A stretch of 10,409 nucleotides of DNA, taken from positions 1 to 10,409 of the forward strand of contig JAUWFS010000116.1 in the NCBI GenBank assembly GCA_030606805.1, read 5' to 3'. The notes under the pieces are model-generated. The model was not told where the DNA came from, searched no databases, and saw only the letters and a program-made list of their open reading frames with translations. The position numbers and the translations under genes were made by a program. The stretch comes from B13-G4 sp030606805 (GTDB lineage Bacteria > Desulfobacterota > Desulfobacteria > Desulfobacterales > ETH-SRB1). Shown here one piece after another: positions 1 to 6,345 of this stretch. The first letter of the stretch is position 1, and every line of letters begins with the position of its first letter.

Positions 1-188
1 ATAAGGAACGTGGACGAAATAACTTCCCCAACTATACATCACAGCTTCAGGCCGCCTTTGTCCGGTCTCAAATCACAAAAATATTGAAATAGCTCGCTAT
101 TCCTTCAACTTTTGTGATCTGAGATCGAACAAATTCGACCCAAATCTGTGCGCCTACTTGAGGAAGTTAATTCGTCCACGTTCCTTAT
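1..188. repeat. 188-bp full-length imperfect palindrome
   Basis: The outer 27 bases (1-27, beginning ATAAGGAACGTGGACG) match the reverse complement of 162-188 with one mismatch. The symmetry continues inward: 40-76 pairs with about 113-150 at roughly three quarters of positions, and 66-93 pairs with 96-123, centred near 94/95 in AGCTCGCT. The whole unit can therefore fold into a single hairpin on either strand. It contains no ORF. It may start before the window, so the left edge is uncertain. Likely a non-autonomous palindromic element; no transposase or target duplication is visible. Confidence 0.85.
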
Positions 189-193
189 TAAAC

Positions 194-222
194 TTGACAT
201 TTTTGAAATGAAGGATAAATAT
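194..222 (+). promoter_or_regulatory. Candidate sigma-70-type promoter for the EIIA-ClC genes
   Basis: A perfect TTGACA lies at 194-199, just outside the palindrome. A weak -10 (AAATAT, 217-222) follows after 17 bases; GATAAA at 214-219 is an alternative with a short spacer. It would leave a leader of about 65 bases before the ATG at 293. Only the -35 is convincing. Confidence 0.3.
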
Positions 223-292
223 CTCTAATTTATTCAACATGTAATTTTTGTTAATTAATTAATATGATCAGTTTTATCCTTTTATTTGTAAT

Positions 293-979
293 ATGAAACT
301 TAATTTAAACGATATGGCAAGGTGCCTTGATCTTCCTGTTAGCACTGTTGATCGTTGGATACGTCAGGGCAGAATACCGATACATAGAAGCGGAAATGGT
401 TGTATATTTAAAGAGTCGATTCTTGAAAAATGGGCATTTAATCACGGCCTGCGATTTTCTTTGCCAAATGAGGAAAGAAAAAAAGAACGGAACTTAGGGT
501 TGACAAACCTTCTGCCTGCAATGCAATTTGGGGGAGTTTTTCATGATATTAAGGGCGATGATGTTGAATCAGTTCTTAAGTCGGCAGTGGATAAACTTCC
601 TGTTCCGGCAATAAATAAGCAAGGGCTATATGAAAGGCTGCTCGAAAGAGAAGCTTTAACATCAACAGGCATAGGCAAGGGCGTTGCTATCCCTCATCCA
701 CGCGCCTCCCTGCCGGATGAAATAGATAATTCTTTAATAACCACGTGTTTTCTTGAAAAGCCGATAGACTTTGAGGCCGTTGATGACAGAGCGGTGTTTG
801 TTATGTTCATTCTATTAAGCACATCTATAAAAAATCATTTAAATCTTCTTTCAAGGCTTGCTTTTTGTGTGCGCGATGACTCATTTGTCGAATTTTTAAG
901 AACATATCCGGATAGTTCTTCACTTTTATCGAAAATAGCTGACAGTGAAAATCTACTCGACAAGGCAGATCATAATTAG
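293..979 (+). CDS. HTH (excisionase/MerR-like) plus PTS EIIA type-2 domain protein
   Basis: This 228-residue protein has two parts. Residues 3-48 form a helix-turn-helix of the excisionase-like HTH_17 kind (DMARCLDLPVSTVDRWIRQG, then a basic wing and a final helix). Residues 75-220 match the PTS EIIA fructose/nitrogen (PtsN-like) domain. The phosphorylatable histidine is His135 in GVAIPHPR, the signature context of this family. EIIA domains of this class usually act as phosphorylation-dependent regulators rather than sugar carriers. No EIIB or EIIC is nearby, which fits a regulatory role. The start is the only ATG that keeps the HTH complete; there is no clear Shine-Dalgarno sequence. The ClC gene begins 12 bases after the stop, so the two are probably co-transcribed. 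The target of the HTH (DNA or other) is unknown. Confidence 0.85.
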   Translation: MKLNLNDMARCLDLPVSTVDRWIRQGRIPIHRSGNGCIFKESILEKWAFNHGLRFSLPNEERKKERNLGLTNLLPAMQFGGVFHDIKGDDVESVLKSAVDKLPVPAINKQGLYERLLEREALTSTGIGKGVAIPHPRASLPDEIDNSLITTCFLEKPIDFEAVDDRAVFVMFILLSTSIKNHLNLLSRLAFCVRDDSFVEFLRTYPDSSSLLSKIADSENLLDKADHN

Positions 980-991
980 GTATTTGAAAAC

Positions 992-2716
992 ATGCGCATT
1001 TTAAGACGTTGGCGACATCCTGCAAGCTGGACCATTTTTCGCCTCGACGACCGTCTTCTTCTCATTTTGATAGCCATTATTGTAGGCACCTGCAGCGGGC
1101 TGGCGGCTGTTGCGCTTAACCGGTCGCTTATTGCGATGTTTGAATGGCTCCATCATTTTCGTCATTATTGGTGGTCATTTATTATGCCTGCAATTGGGGC
1201 GGCACTTTCTGCGCTCTTCCTGGACAAAATGGTAAAAGAAGGCGCCGGACACGGCGTGCCCGAAGTGATTTACAGTGTATCACGTTATGGCGGCCTGATG
1301 CGATTTCGTTCAAGTTTTTCTCGCCTGATATCAAGCTGTCTTACCATAGGCAGTGGAGGTTCAGCAGGCCCTGAGGCTCCTGTGGTTATGAGCGGAGCAG
1401 CTATTGGTTCAAATATTGCAAAACTTTTTTCTTTAAATGACCGCCAGCGTGTTACTATTGTTGGCTGCGGTGCTGCAGGTGCAATATCTTCTATTTTCAA
1501 TGCTCCCATTGCAGGGATGGTCTTTTCTATTGAAGTAATTCTTGGAGAGTGGAAAGCTGTAAATATTGTTCCAATAGCAATTGCTTCTGTTGCAGGCACT
1601 GAAATAAGCAGAATACTCCAGGGGAACCAGATTGCTTTCAGCCATCGTTTATTCCATATTGGTCATTTAGATATTGTTGCCTGTATTGGTTTGGCAATAA
1701 TTTCGGCGGTTGCGTCTGTACTTCTTACCCGTCTTCTGAGGTCAATGCACGGAGTTTCTAAAAAGGCTCCCTTTCCCATATGGGTGCGCGCTGCTGCCGG
1801 AGGTTGTGCGGTCGGAATAATCGGTATTTTCCTTCCAATCGTGCTTGGAGAGGGATATCATCCTCTCAGAACAATGATAGAAGGGGCGTATACACAGGGC
1901 CTTGGTATTGTTACTCTGGCTGTTTTTGCAAAAATTCTTGCGACTTCTTTGACTCTTGGCTGGGGAGGATCCGGCGGAATATTTGCTCCCTGCCTTGTTA
2001 TAGGTAGCCTGGCGGGTCTGACTTATCACCGAGGGCTTGTTTTACTTTGGCCTTCAGTTCCATGGGTAAATGAGGGTTGTTTTGCTTTATTAGGCATGGC
2101 GGGACTTATCAGCGGAATGCTTCATGCTCCGCTAACAGGACTTTTTCTTATTATCGAAATCACAGGAGGTTATGAAGTTATTCTTCCTCTTATTATAGTC
2201 TCAGTTATTTCTACTACACTTTGCCATTATATTGAGCCTGTTTCTTTTTACCTGAAAGAGCTGGTTGAAAAAGGTCAGCTTTTAAGACCGGGCACAGATG
2301 CGAGAGTTCTATCTGATCTGAGCGTTCAGGAGCTGCTTGAGAAAGATTGTATAATTGTTAAACAGAATATGCTGCTCAGGGATTTTATTAATATTATAAA
2401 AAAATCTCACAGGAATTATTTTCCTGTTGAGGATGAGAATACCGATAATTTTTTAGGAATGATTCATCTGGATGATATACGGCCCTATCTTTTCAATCCG
2501 CTGATGTACGATGCCGTGGTTTTGGGCCAGATAATGGATACTGATGTTAAAGTTGTATATCTTGACGATGATTTGTCTGAAGTGCTACGTAAAATGGATG
2601 TGAATCGGCTTTTTTCCATGCCGGTAATTGCAAACAGAAAATTTTTAGGTATGATTTCTAAGGCTACGCTATTGGATAAATATCGCAATGAATTGATGGT
2701 TCAGACAGACCTGTAA
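992..2716 (+). CDS. ClC-family chloride channel/transporter with two CBS domains
   Basis: The 574-residue inner-membrane protein has the ClC core at residues 20-420 and a cytoplasmic CBS pair at about 440-500 and 510-570. The family motifs are visible: GHGVPE (86-91, at the GSGIP position), GSAGPEAP (123-130, with E128 at the gating-glutamate position), FNAPIAGMVFSIEV (169-182) and GSGGIFAP (326-333). The position of the E. coli proton glutamate E203 appears to be Val182, as in some bacterial CBS-type and channel-type members, so transport mode (channel or exchanger) cannot be decided. CBS pairs commonly bind adenine nucleotides. The length is normal for ClC-CBS proteins. The gene follows the EIIA gene by 12 bases with no strong Shine-Dalgarno, which suggests coupling. 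A universal stress protein gene follows downstream. Confidence 0.93.
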   Translation: MRILRRWRHPASWTIFRLDDRLLLILIAIIVGTCSGLAAVALNRSLIAMFEWLHHFRHYWWSFIMPAIGAALSALFLDKMVKEGAGHGVPEVIYSVSRYGGLMRFRSSFSRLISSCLTIGSGGSAGPEAPVVMSGAAIGSNIAKLFSLNDRQRVTIVGCGAAGAISSIFNAPIAGMVFSIEVILGEWKAVNIVPIAIASVAGTEISRILQGNQIAFSHRLFHIGHLDIVACIGLAIISAVASVLLTRLLRSMHGVSKKAPFPIWVRAAAGGCAVGIIGIFLPIVLGEGYHPLRTMIEGAYTQGLGIVTLAVFAKILATSLTLGWGGSGGIFAPCLVIGSLAGLTYHRGLVLLWPSVPWVNEGCFALLGMAGLISGMLHAPLTGLFLIIEITGGYEVILPLIIVSVISTTLCHYIEPVSFYLKELVEKGQLLRPGTDARVLSDLSVQELLEKDCIIVKQNMLLRDFINIIKKSHRNYFPVEDENTDNFLGMIHLDDIRPYLFNPLMYDAVVLGQIMDTDVKVVYLDDDLSEVLRKMDVNRLFSMPVIANRKFLGMISKATLLDKYRNELMVQTDL

Positions 2717-2745
2717 TTTTTATATGATAAACAACTTGATAGTAA

Positions 2746-2903
2746 AAAGTGCCTAAAGTTAAGGTATTCTGCCATTTTATATAAAGGCTTCTTGAGTCAT
2801 TAATGCATAGAAAAGTGTAACTGTTTCTAATGTTATCAATTAGCACGCCGAAGGCGTATCACAACTTTAGGCATTTTAGGCACTTTAGCTCACTTTAGGC
2901 ACT
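2746..2903. repeat. GTGCCTAAA-family palindromic element, copy A (left arm shortened)
   Basis: The right arm (2841-2903) matches the right arm of copy B (5955-6017) at all but one of 63 positions. It includes the mini-hairpin ACGCCGAAGGCGT and the 9-mer units TTTAGGCAC. The left arm keeps only AAAGTGCCTAAAGTTAAGG (2746-2764) and lacks the outer 20 or so bases seen in B and C; the centre is diverged. An extra unit, CTTTAGGCAC, lies outside at 2911-2920. The element fills the gap between the ClC and stress-protein genes and would be in their shared transcript if they are co-transcribed. Confidence 0.85.
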
Positions 2904-2927
2904 ATCTTTTCTTTAGGCACTCAAAAT

Positions 2928-2933
2928 AAGGAG
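2928..2933 (+). promoter_or_regulatory. Shine-Dalgarno site choosing the ATG at 2939
   Basis: AAGGAG lies 5 bases before ATG 2939 but only 2 bases before the in-frame GTG at 2936. The spacing favours the ATG, giving a 275-residue product. Confidence 0.75.
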
Positions 2934-2938
2934 ATGTG

Positions 2939-3766
2939 ATGGATGCTCAACTATTTCATATTTTTAGGAATACTCCTCTTGGAAGAGAGACTTTGCTGCA
3001 ATCTATATACTTTTGCAAGAAAGTCGGAGCCTCACTGATTATTTACATACCCGAGTTCACAAAGTTTTTGATGTATTTTGAAAATGATGTTGTCCAGATT
3101 GATCTTGATAACTCTTATCTGACTTCACCGGAAACCGCTTTAAAACATGCAAAGGAACTGCTTGACCAGGGTAAAATTAAGGCAAGATTTCTGGAACCAA
3201 AAAATTTTACAGCATCAACACTTCCGGATATATCGACAAATTTTGATTTTATGTGTTGTCCTCGAAGTATAAGCGATTTATCTTCAAAAATTGGTCTTGG
3301 CTACATAGGGCCGAGGGTCAGACGTATTGTAAATTCCGCAAGGTTTCCGGTTCTTATAACCAGCCCTGTTTTTAAAAAATGGCGAAGTATTGCAGTATTC
3401 TTTGGTGGTTCGGCAAATGCAGTTAATGCTTTGAAGCTTGGATTTCGTATAAGCAGAGCATCTGAAATGCCGCTGAGTGTTTATACCCATATGGAAAATG
3501 TCTCAAAGGAATCGTATGAAGAGATAATAAAAAATGAAAATCTTGAGGAAGAAATGGATCATTATGTGACTGAGTGGCATATGTTTGAAAGAGGAAAGTT
3601 TGAAGAAAACATTTATGATGTGCCGCATGATGCCCTTGTGGTTTTAGGGGCATACGGTCACGGCTTAATAAGAAACATTTTTTTTGGGAGCAAAATGGAG
3701 AAGATACAATCTATAATTACCAACAATCTTTTGATTGCAGGTCCGAACTATGCATTAACGAGATGA
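2939..3766 (+). CDS. Tandem-domain universal stress protein (UspA family)
   Basis: This 275-residue cytoplasmic protein appears to hold two Usp folds. The first spans about 1-145 and ends RRIVNSARFPVLITSP, the usual closing strand. The second spans about 149-272. The second carries the ATP-binding motif G-2x-G-9x-G-S exactly: G237, G240, G250, S251 in GAYGHGLIRNIFFGS. The first lacks an obvious copy, so nucleotide binding is probably confined to the C-terminal half. Usp proteins respond to starvation, redox and ion stress, often by binding ATP. The position after an EIIA regulator and a ClC protein suggests a role in ion or pH stress; this is inference. A GTG three bases upstream is an alternative start. 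Confidence 0.85.
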   Translation: MDAQLFHIFRNTPLGRETLLQSIYFCKKVGASLIIYIPEFTKFLMYFENDVVQIDLDNSYLTSPETALKHAKELLDQGKIKARFLEPKNFTASTLPDISTNFDFMCCPRSISDLSSKIGLGYIGPRVRRIVNSARFPVLITSPVFKKWRSIAVFFGGSANAVNALKLGFRISRASEMPLSVYTHMENVSKESYEEIIKNENLEEEMDHYVTEWHMFERGKFEENIYDVPHDALVVLGAYGHGLIRNIFFGSKMEKIQSIITNNLLIAGPNYALTR

Positions 3767-3771
3767 TATTT

Positions 3772-3893
3772 GTAACAGTTTACGGTTGTCGGTTCACAGT
3801 TCACGGTTGATCAAAACATAAAAACAAGAGGCTCAGTTGTGAGAATTCAAGAAAAAAACCGTGAACCGATAACTGTAAACCGTAAACCGTTAC
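3772..3893. repeat. Heptamer-unit inverted repeat, 122 bp, between convergent genes
   Basis: The left arm (3772-3808) is built of 7-base units: GTTTACG, GTTGTCG, GTTCACA, GTTCACG. The right arm (3857-3893) is its imperfect reverse complement, and both ends are GTAAC/GTTAC. The loop (3809-3856) is AT-rich. The right end directly touches the murI stop codon (3894-3896), and the left end begins 5 bases after the usp stop. A hairpin here could serve as a two-way terminator, though there is no clean U-tract. Confidence 0.85.
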
Positions 3894-4679
3894 TTATATT
3901 TTAACATGTTCAAGATGAATATCTCTTTTAAACATGCTTGTTGCTGTTTTTTCAAACTGTTCGGTTACATCTGATACAAAAAAATCGCACCTGCCTTTTT
4001 TACTGAGCAGCGCGTCAATTTCCTGATGCTTTTCCAAAAATGCCTTTACATTGCTTGCAACAGCAATAGAAGAGTCAATGACGTTTACCTTTTTACCTAT
4101 TTTTTTTTGAATAATGTTTTTTAATAAAGGATAATGAGTACAGCCAAGAATAAGCGTGTCTATCTGTCTGACTTTCAATGGATGCAGATATTTTTTAACA
4201 ATCATTTTTGTTTCAGGTTTGTTAAGCCAGCCTTCTTCAACCAAAGGCACAAGGAGTGGGCAGGCTTTTGAGTAAACCCTTGCATGCGGATTCATTTCCT
4301 TTATTTTTTTTTCATATATACCGCTTTTGACTGTTGCTCTGGTTCCAATGATTCCAATACATGGTTTATGAGAAGTATTGATTGAAAGTTCAACTGCCGG
4401 CGTAATAACTTCAAATATCGGAATATCGAAATTTTCAGCCACACTTTCCGTGGCAACACTTGAAGCAGTATTGCATGCTATTACAATTATTTTTGCGCCC
4501 TTGCTTAAAAGAAACTCGGTGTTTTCAAGAGCGTATTTCTTAACTGTTTCAGAACTTTTGGTTCCGTATGGTGTGCGGGCAGTATCTCCGAAGTATATGA
4601 TATCATAACCAAAGAGATTCTCCATTATTGCTTTTACAACCGTTAACCCGCCTATCCCTGAGTCAAATATTCCTATCAT
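3894..4679 (-). CDS. murI: Glutamate racemase
   Basis: This 261-residue cofactor-independent enzyme interconverts L- and D-glutamate, supplying D-Glu for peptidoglycan synthesis in the cytoplasm. The diagnostic motifs are present: IGIFDSGIGGLTV (2-14), GDTARTPYG (31-39), the first catalytic cysteine C69 in ACNTAS, and the second, C180, in GCTHYPLL with H182 beside it. The length is typical. It is the last gene of the minus-strand cluster. The start gives the canonical N-terminus, but no Shine-Dalgarno is visible. A 73-bp hairpin has its base 12 bases upstream of the ATG. Confidence 0.97.
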   Translation of the reverse strand: MIGIFDSGIGGLTVVKAIMENLFGYDIIYFGDTARTPYGTKSSETVKKYALENTEFLLSKGAKIIVIACNTASSVATESVAENFDIPIFEVITPAVELSINTSHKPCIGIIGTRATVKSGIYEKKIKEMNPHARVYSKACPLLVPLVEEGWLNKPETKMIVKKYLHPLKVRQIDTLILGCTHYPLLKNIIQKKIGKKVNVIDSSIAVASNVKAFLEKHQEIDALLSKKGRCDFFVSDVTEQFEKTATSMFKRDIHLEHVKI

Positions 4680-4691
4680 GGCAATTATTAT

Positions 4692-4764
4692 GTAACAGTT
4701 TACGGTTGTCGGTTTACAGATAACGGTTTTATGTTTTGATCAACCGTAAACTGTGAACCGTTAC
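4692..4764. repeat. Heptamer-unit inverted repeat, 73-bp copy upstream of murI
   Basis: It starts GTAACAGTTTACGGTTGTCG, identical to the first 20 bases of the 3772 copy, and ends with its imperfect reverse complement ...GAACCGTTAC. The loop is very short, so it can form a near-continuous stem. It occupies most of the gap between the cysteine-cluster gene (which ends at 4772) and murI, and lies in the murI leader if the cluster is one transcript. Confidence 0.85.
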
Positions 4765-4771
4765 TATTGTT

Positions 4772-5182
4772 TTAGGTAAGTGAATTATGTTCGCGAACCG
4801 ACCTGATACATTCCTGCACCAGATTATCAGGCACATCTGTTTTAATGCCCCGGCATGAATTAGCCATGATACGCCAGTTAGTTATATCTGTCAGCACGCT
4901 TTCTATAAACGGCCATGCCCTGCACATGCGTGGTTTAACCGGATGTATGGTGCAAAGATCATCCCAGAAGATACAGTAACCGTCAGCGCCCTGTGCAAGC
5001 ACCAGCTTACTCCCTGATTTAAGGCAGTAGTCTGAAACAAATTTCTTTGGATCTGTATTTATATAAGCTGCAATTTTTTCAATATCATTTGCAGTCACAT
5101 AGGTTCCTCCAAATCCTTTGCAGCAGTCACCGCATTTTTTGCAAACAAATATATCTGAAGGTTTTATTGTATTAAATGGCAT
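4772..5182 (-). CDS. YkgJ-type cysteine-cluster protein (putative Zn/Fe-binding)
   Basis: A 136-residue protein with the N-terminal pattern CKKCGDCC (C14, C17, C20, C21), followed by C53, C70, C77, C87, C110 and C125. The local contexts (YCIFWDDLCTIHPVKPRMCRAWPF) are typical of the YkgJ/UPF0153 CxxCxxCC family. These proteins are thought to bind a metal (zinc or an iron-sulfur cluster); the biochemical role is not established. Its start overlaps the end of recR by 11 bases, showing tight translational linkage with the recombination gene. Confidence 0.88.
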   Translation of the reverse strand: MPFNTIKPSDIFVCKKCGDCCKGFGGTYVTANDIEKIAAYINTDPKKFVSDYCLKSGSKLVLAQGADGYCIFWDDLCTIHPVKPRMCRAWPFIESVLTDITNWRIMANSCRGIKTDVPDNLVQECIRSVREHNSLT

Positions 5183-5771
5183 GTCGTGTTTCCATAGCTC
5201 TTTTTATGGTAATCTGGTCAATGTATTTCAGATCACCACCTATTGGTATTCCTGAAGCAATACGAGTTGTTTTAACCGGATAGTTTTCTAAACGCTGAGC
5301 AATATACAAGGCAGTGGCTTCGCCTTCAACCGTGGTGCTTGTCGCAAGAACAATCTCTTTTACATTATTATCTTTTATTCTTGATAGAAGCTCCTTGAGC
5401 CTTATATCGTCAGGCCCTATGCCGTCCATCGGAGACATAGCGCCCTGAAGAATGTGATAAATTCCTTTAAAAGCCCCTGACTTTTCGATAGCCACCATAT
5501 CGGCGGGCTGTTCCACCACACACAACAATGAGCTGTTTCTTGTCCTGTCGCCGCAGATATTGCAAATATCGCTATCGCTCAGGCCAAAACAGATGGAACA
5601 TGATCCTATTTTTTTTCTGGTTTCCAGGATACTCAGGGAAAGCTGTTCAACCTCTTTTAGCGGAGAACGAATTATATGCATAGTGAGGCGTTCGGCGGTC
5701 TTTTCTCCTATCCCCGGAAGCCGGGAGATATTTTTAACCAGGTTCATGATTGATAATGGATAGTGACTCAT
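5172..5771 (-). CDS. recR: Recombination mediator RecR
   Basis: This 199-residue protein acts with RecF/RecO in loading RecA at gaps during repair. The order of parts is standard: helix-hairpin-helix around residues 9-30 (LPGIGEKTAERL), a four-cysteine zinc site C58, C61, C70, C73, a Toprim domain from about 81 with VVE (85-87) and STTVEGEATA (145-154), and a Walker-like C-terminal region (GIPIGGDLKYID, 174-185). The length is normal. The start matches the family's usual N-terminus, but no Shine-Dalgarno is evident. It follows ybaB at a distance because palindrome copy B is inserted between them; in most genomes these genes are nearly contiguous. Confidence 0.97.
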   Translation of the reverse strand: MSHYPLSIMNLVKNISRLPGIGEKTAERLTMHIIRSPLKEVEQLSLSILETRKKIGSCSICFGLSDSDICNICGDRTRNSSLLCVVEQPADMVAIEKSGAFKGIYHILQGAMSPMDGIGPDDIRLKELLSRIKDNNVKEIVLATSTTVEGEATALYIAQRLENYPVKTTRIASGIPIGGDLKYIDQITIKRAMETRHAI

Positions 5772-5792
5772 AATAATTAGATGTCCAGTTAG

Positions 5793-5805
5793 TGCACCTT
5801 CGGTG
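5793..5805. repeat. Mini-hairpin GCACC-TTC-GGTGC upstream of recR
   Basis: A perfect 5-bp stem with a TTC loop lies 22 bases upstream of the recR start. It resembles the CCTTCGG mini-hairpins inside the GTGCCTAAA-family elements and may be a remnant of one. Confidence 0.45.
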
Positions 5806-5813
5806 CGGATATA

Positions 5814-6017
5814 AGTGCCTAAAGTGAGCTAAAGTATATTAAAGTGCCTAAAGTTAAGGAATGTGCCTTCGGCGCTGCCAATTTTATTTTTTTCACAATA
5901 CAACTATGCTCACTTTGTTTGCGGCTGAAGTTATAATCAAGCCCTGAAGATATATAGCACGCCGAAGGCGTACCACAACTTTAGGCATTTTAGGCACTTT
6001 AGCTCACTTTAGGCACT
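5814..6017. repeat. GTGCCTAAA-family palindromic element, copy B (204 bp)
   Basis: The outer 22 bases (beginning AGTGCCTAAAGTGAGC) are a perfect inverted match to the last 22. The inverted repeat then continues imperfectly through about 42 bases, with the mini-hairpin GCCTTCGGC on the left and CGCCGAAGGCG on the right. It has exactly the same length as copy C, and about nine in ten positions agree without gaps, including the non-palindromic centre. It lies between ybaB and recR, ending 4 bases from the ybaB stop codon. No ORF. Confidence 0.93.
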
Positions 6018-6021
6018 TTAA

Positions 6022-6330
6022 TTACATTCCAGGTATTTGAAGACCGCCGGTAAGTTTGCTCATCTCTCCGGAAACCATTTCCTGTGATTTTGCAAGAGCG
6101 TCATTTACTGCTGCAAGTATAAGATCCTGAAGCATTTCAACATCATCAGGATCAACGACTTCCTTTTCTATCTGGATTGATAATATTTGCTGCTTGCCAT
6201 TTGCTACCGCCTTAATCATACCGCCGCCGGCAGTTGCTTCAACGGTTTTATCCGCCAGCTCTTCCTGCATTCTAAGCATCTTGGCCTGAAGCTTTTGAGC
6301 CTGTTTCATCATGTTTCCCATGCCTTTCAT
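6022..6330 (-). CDS. ybaB: YbaB/EbfC nucleoid-associated protein
   Basis: A 102-residue DNA-binding protein of the YbaB/EbfC family, which coats the nucleoid as a dimer. The typical features are the Met/Gln/Lys-rich N-terminal helix (MMKQAQKLQAKMLRMQEEL, 7-25), the small beta core with TVEATAGGGMIKAVANGKQQI (29-49), DPDDVEMLQDLILAAVNDA (61-79) and the C-terminal MSKLTGGL(QIPGM). The start has a strong Shine-Dalgarno. It sits between dnaX and recR, the widely conserved order, and is separated from dnaX by 13 bases. Confidence 0.96.
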   Translation of the reverse strand: MKGMGNMMKQAQKLQAKMLRMQEELADKTVEATAGGGMIKAVANGKQQILSIQIEKEVVDPDDVEMLQDLILAAVNDALAKSQEMVSGEMSKLTGGLQIPGM

Positions 6331-6338
6331 GAGTAAAT

Positions 6339-6345
6339 ACCTCCT
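6339..6345 (-). promoter_or_regulatory. Shine-Dalgarno of ybaB overlapping the dnaX stop
   Basis: On the minus strand AGGAGGT lies 8 bases before the ybaB ATG. The dnaX stop codon TAG (6344-6346) shares its AG. Ribosomes ending dnaX are thus placed over the ybaB initiation site, favouring translational coupling. Confidence 0.8.

Noticed and set aside
1..188. Left-edge palindrome as an IS end with a transposase
   Set aside because: There is no transposase reading frame in or beside it; the symmetry is internal and complete.
1285..1645. Minus-strand ORFs opposite the ClC gene
   Set aside because: They are shadows of a strongly conserved membrane-protein frame and show no family resemblance of their own.
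2861..2920. Possible CRISPR-like array from repeated TTTAGGCAC units
   Set aside because: The units are 9 bases long, directly adjoining and part of a palindrome; there are no spacers of constant length and no cas genes.
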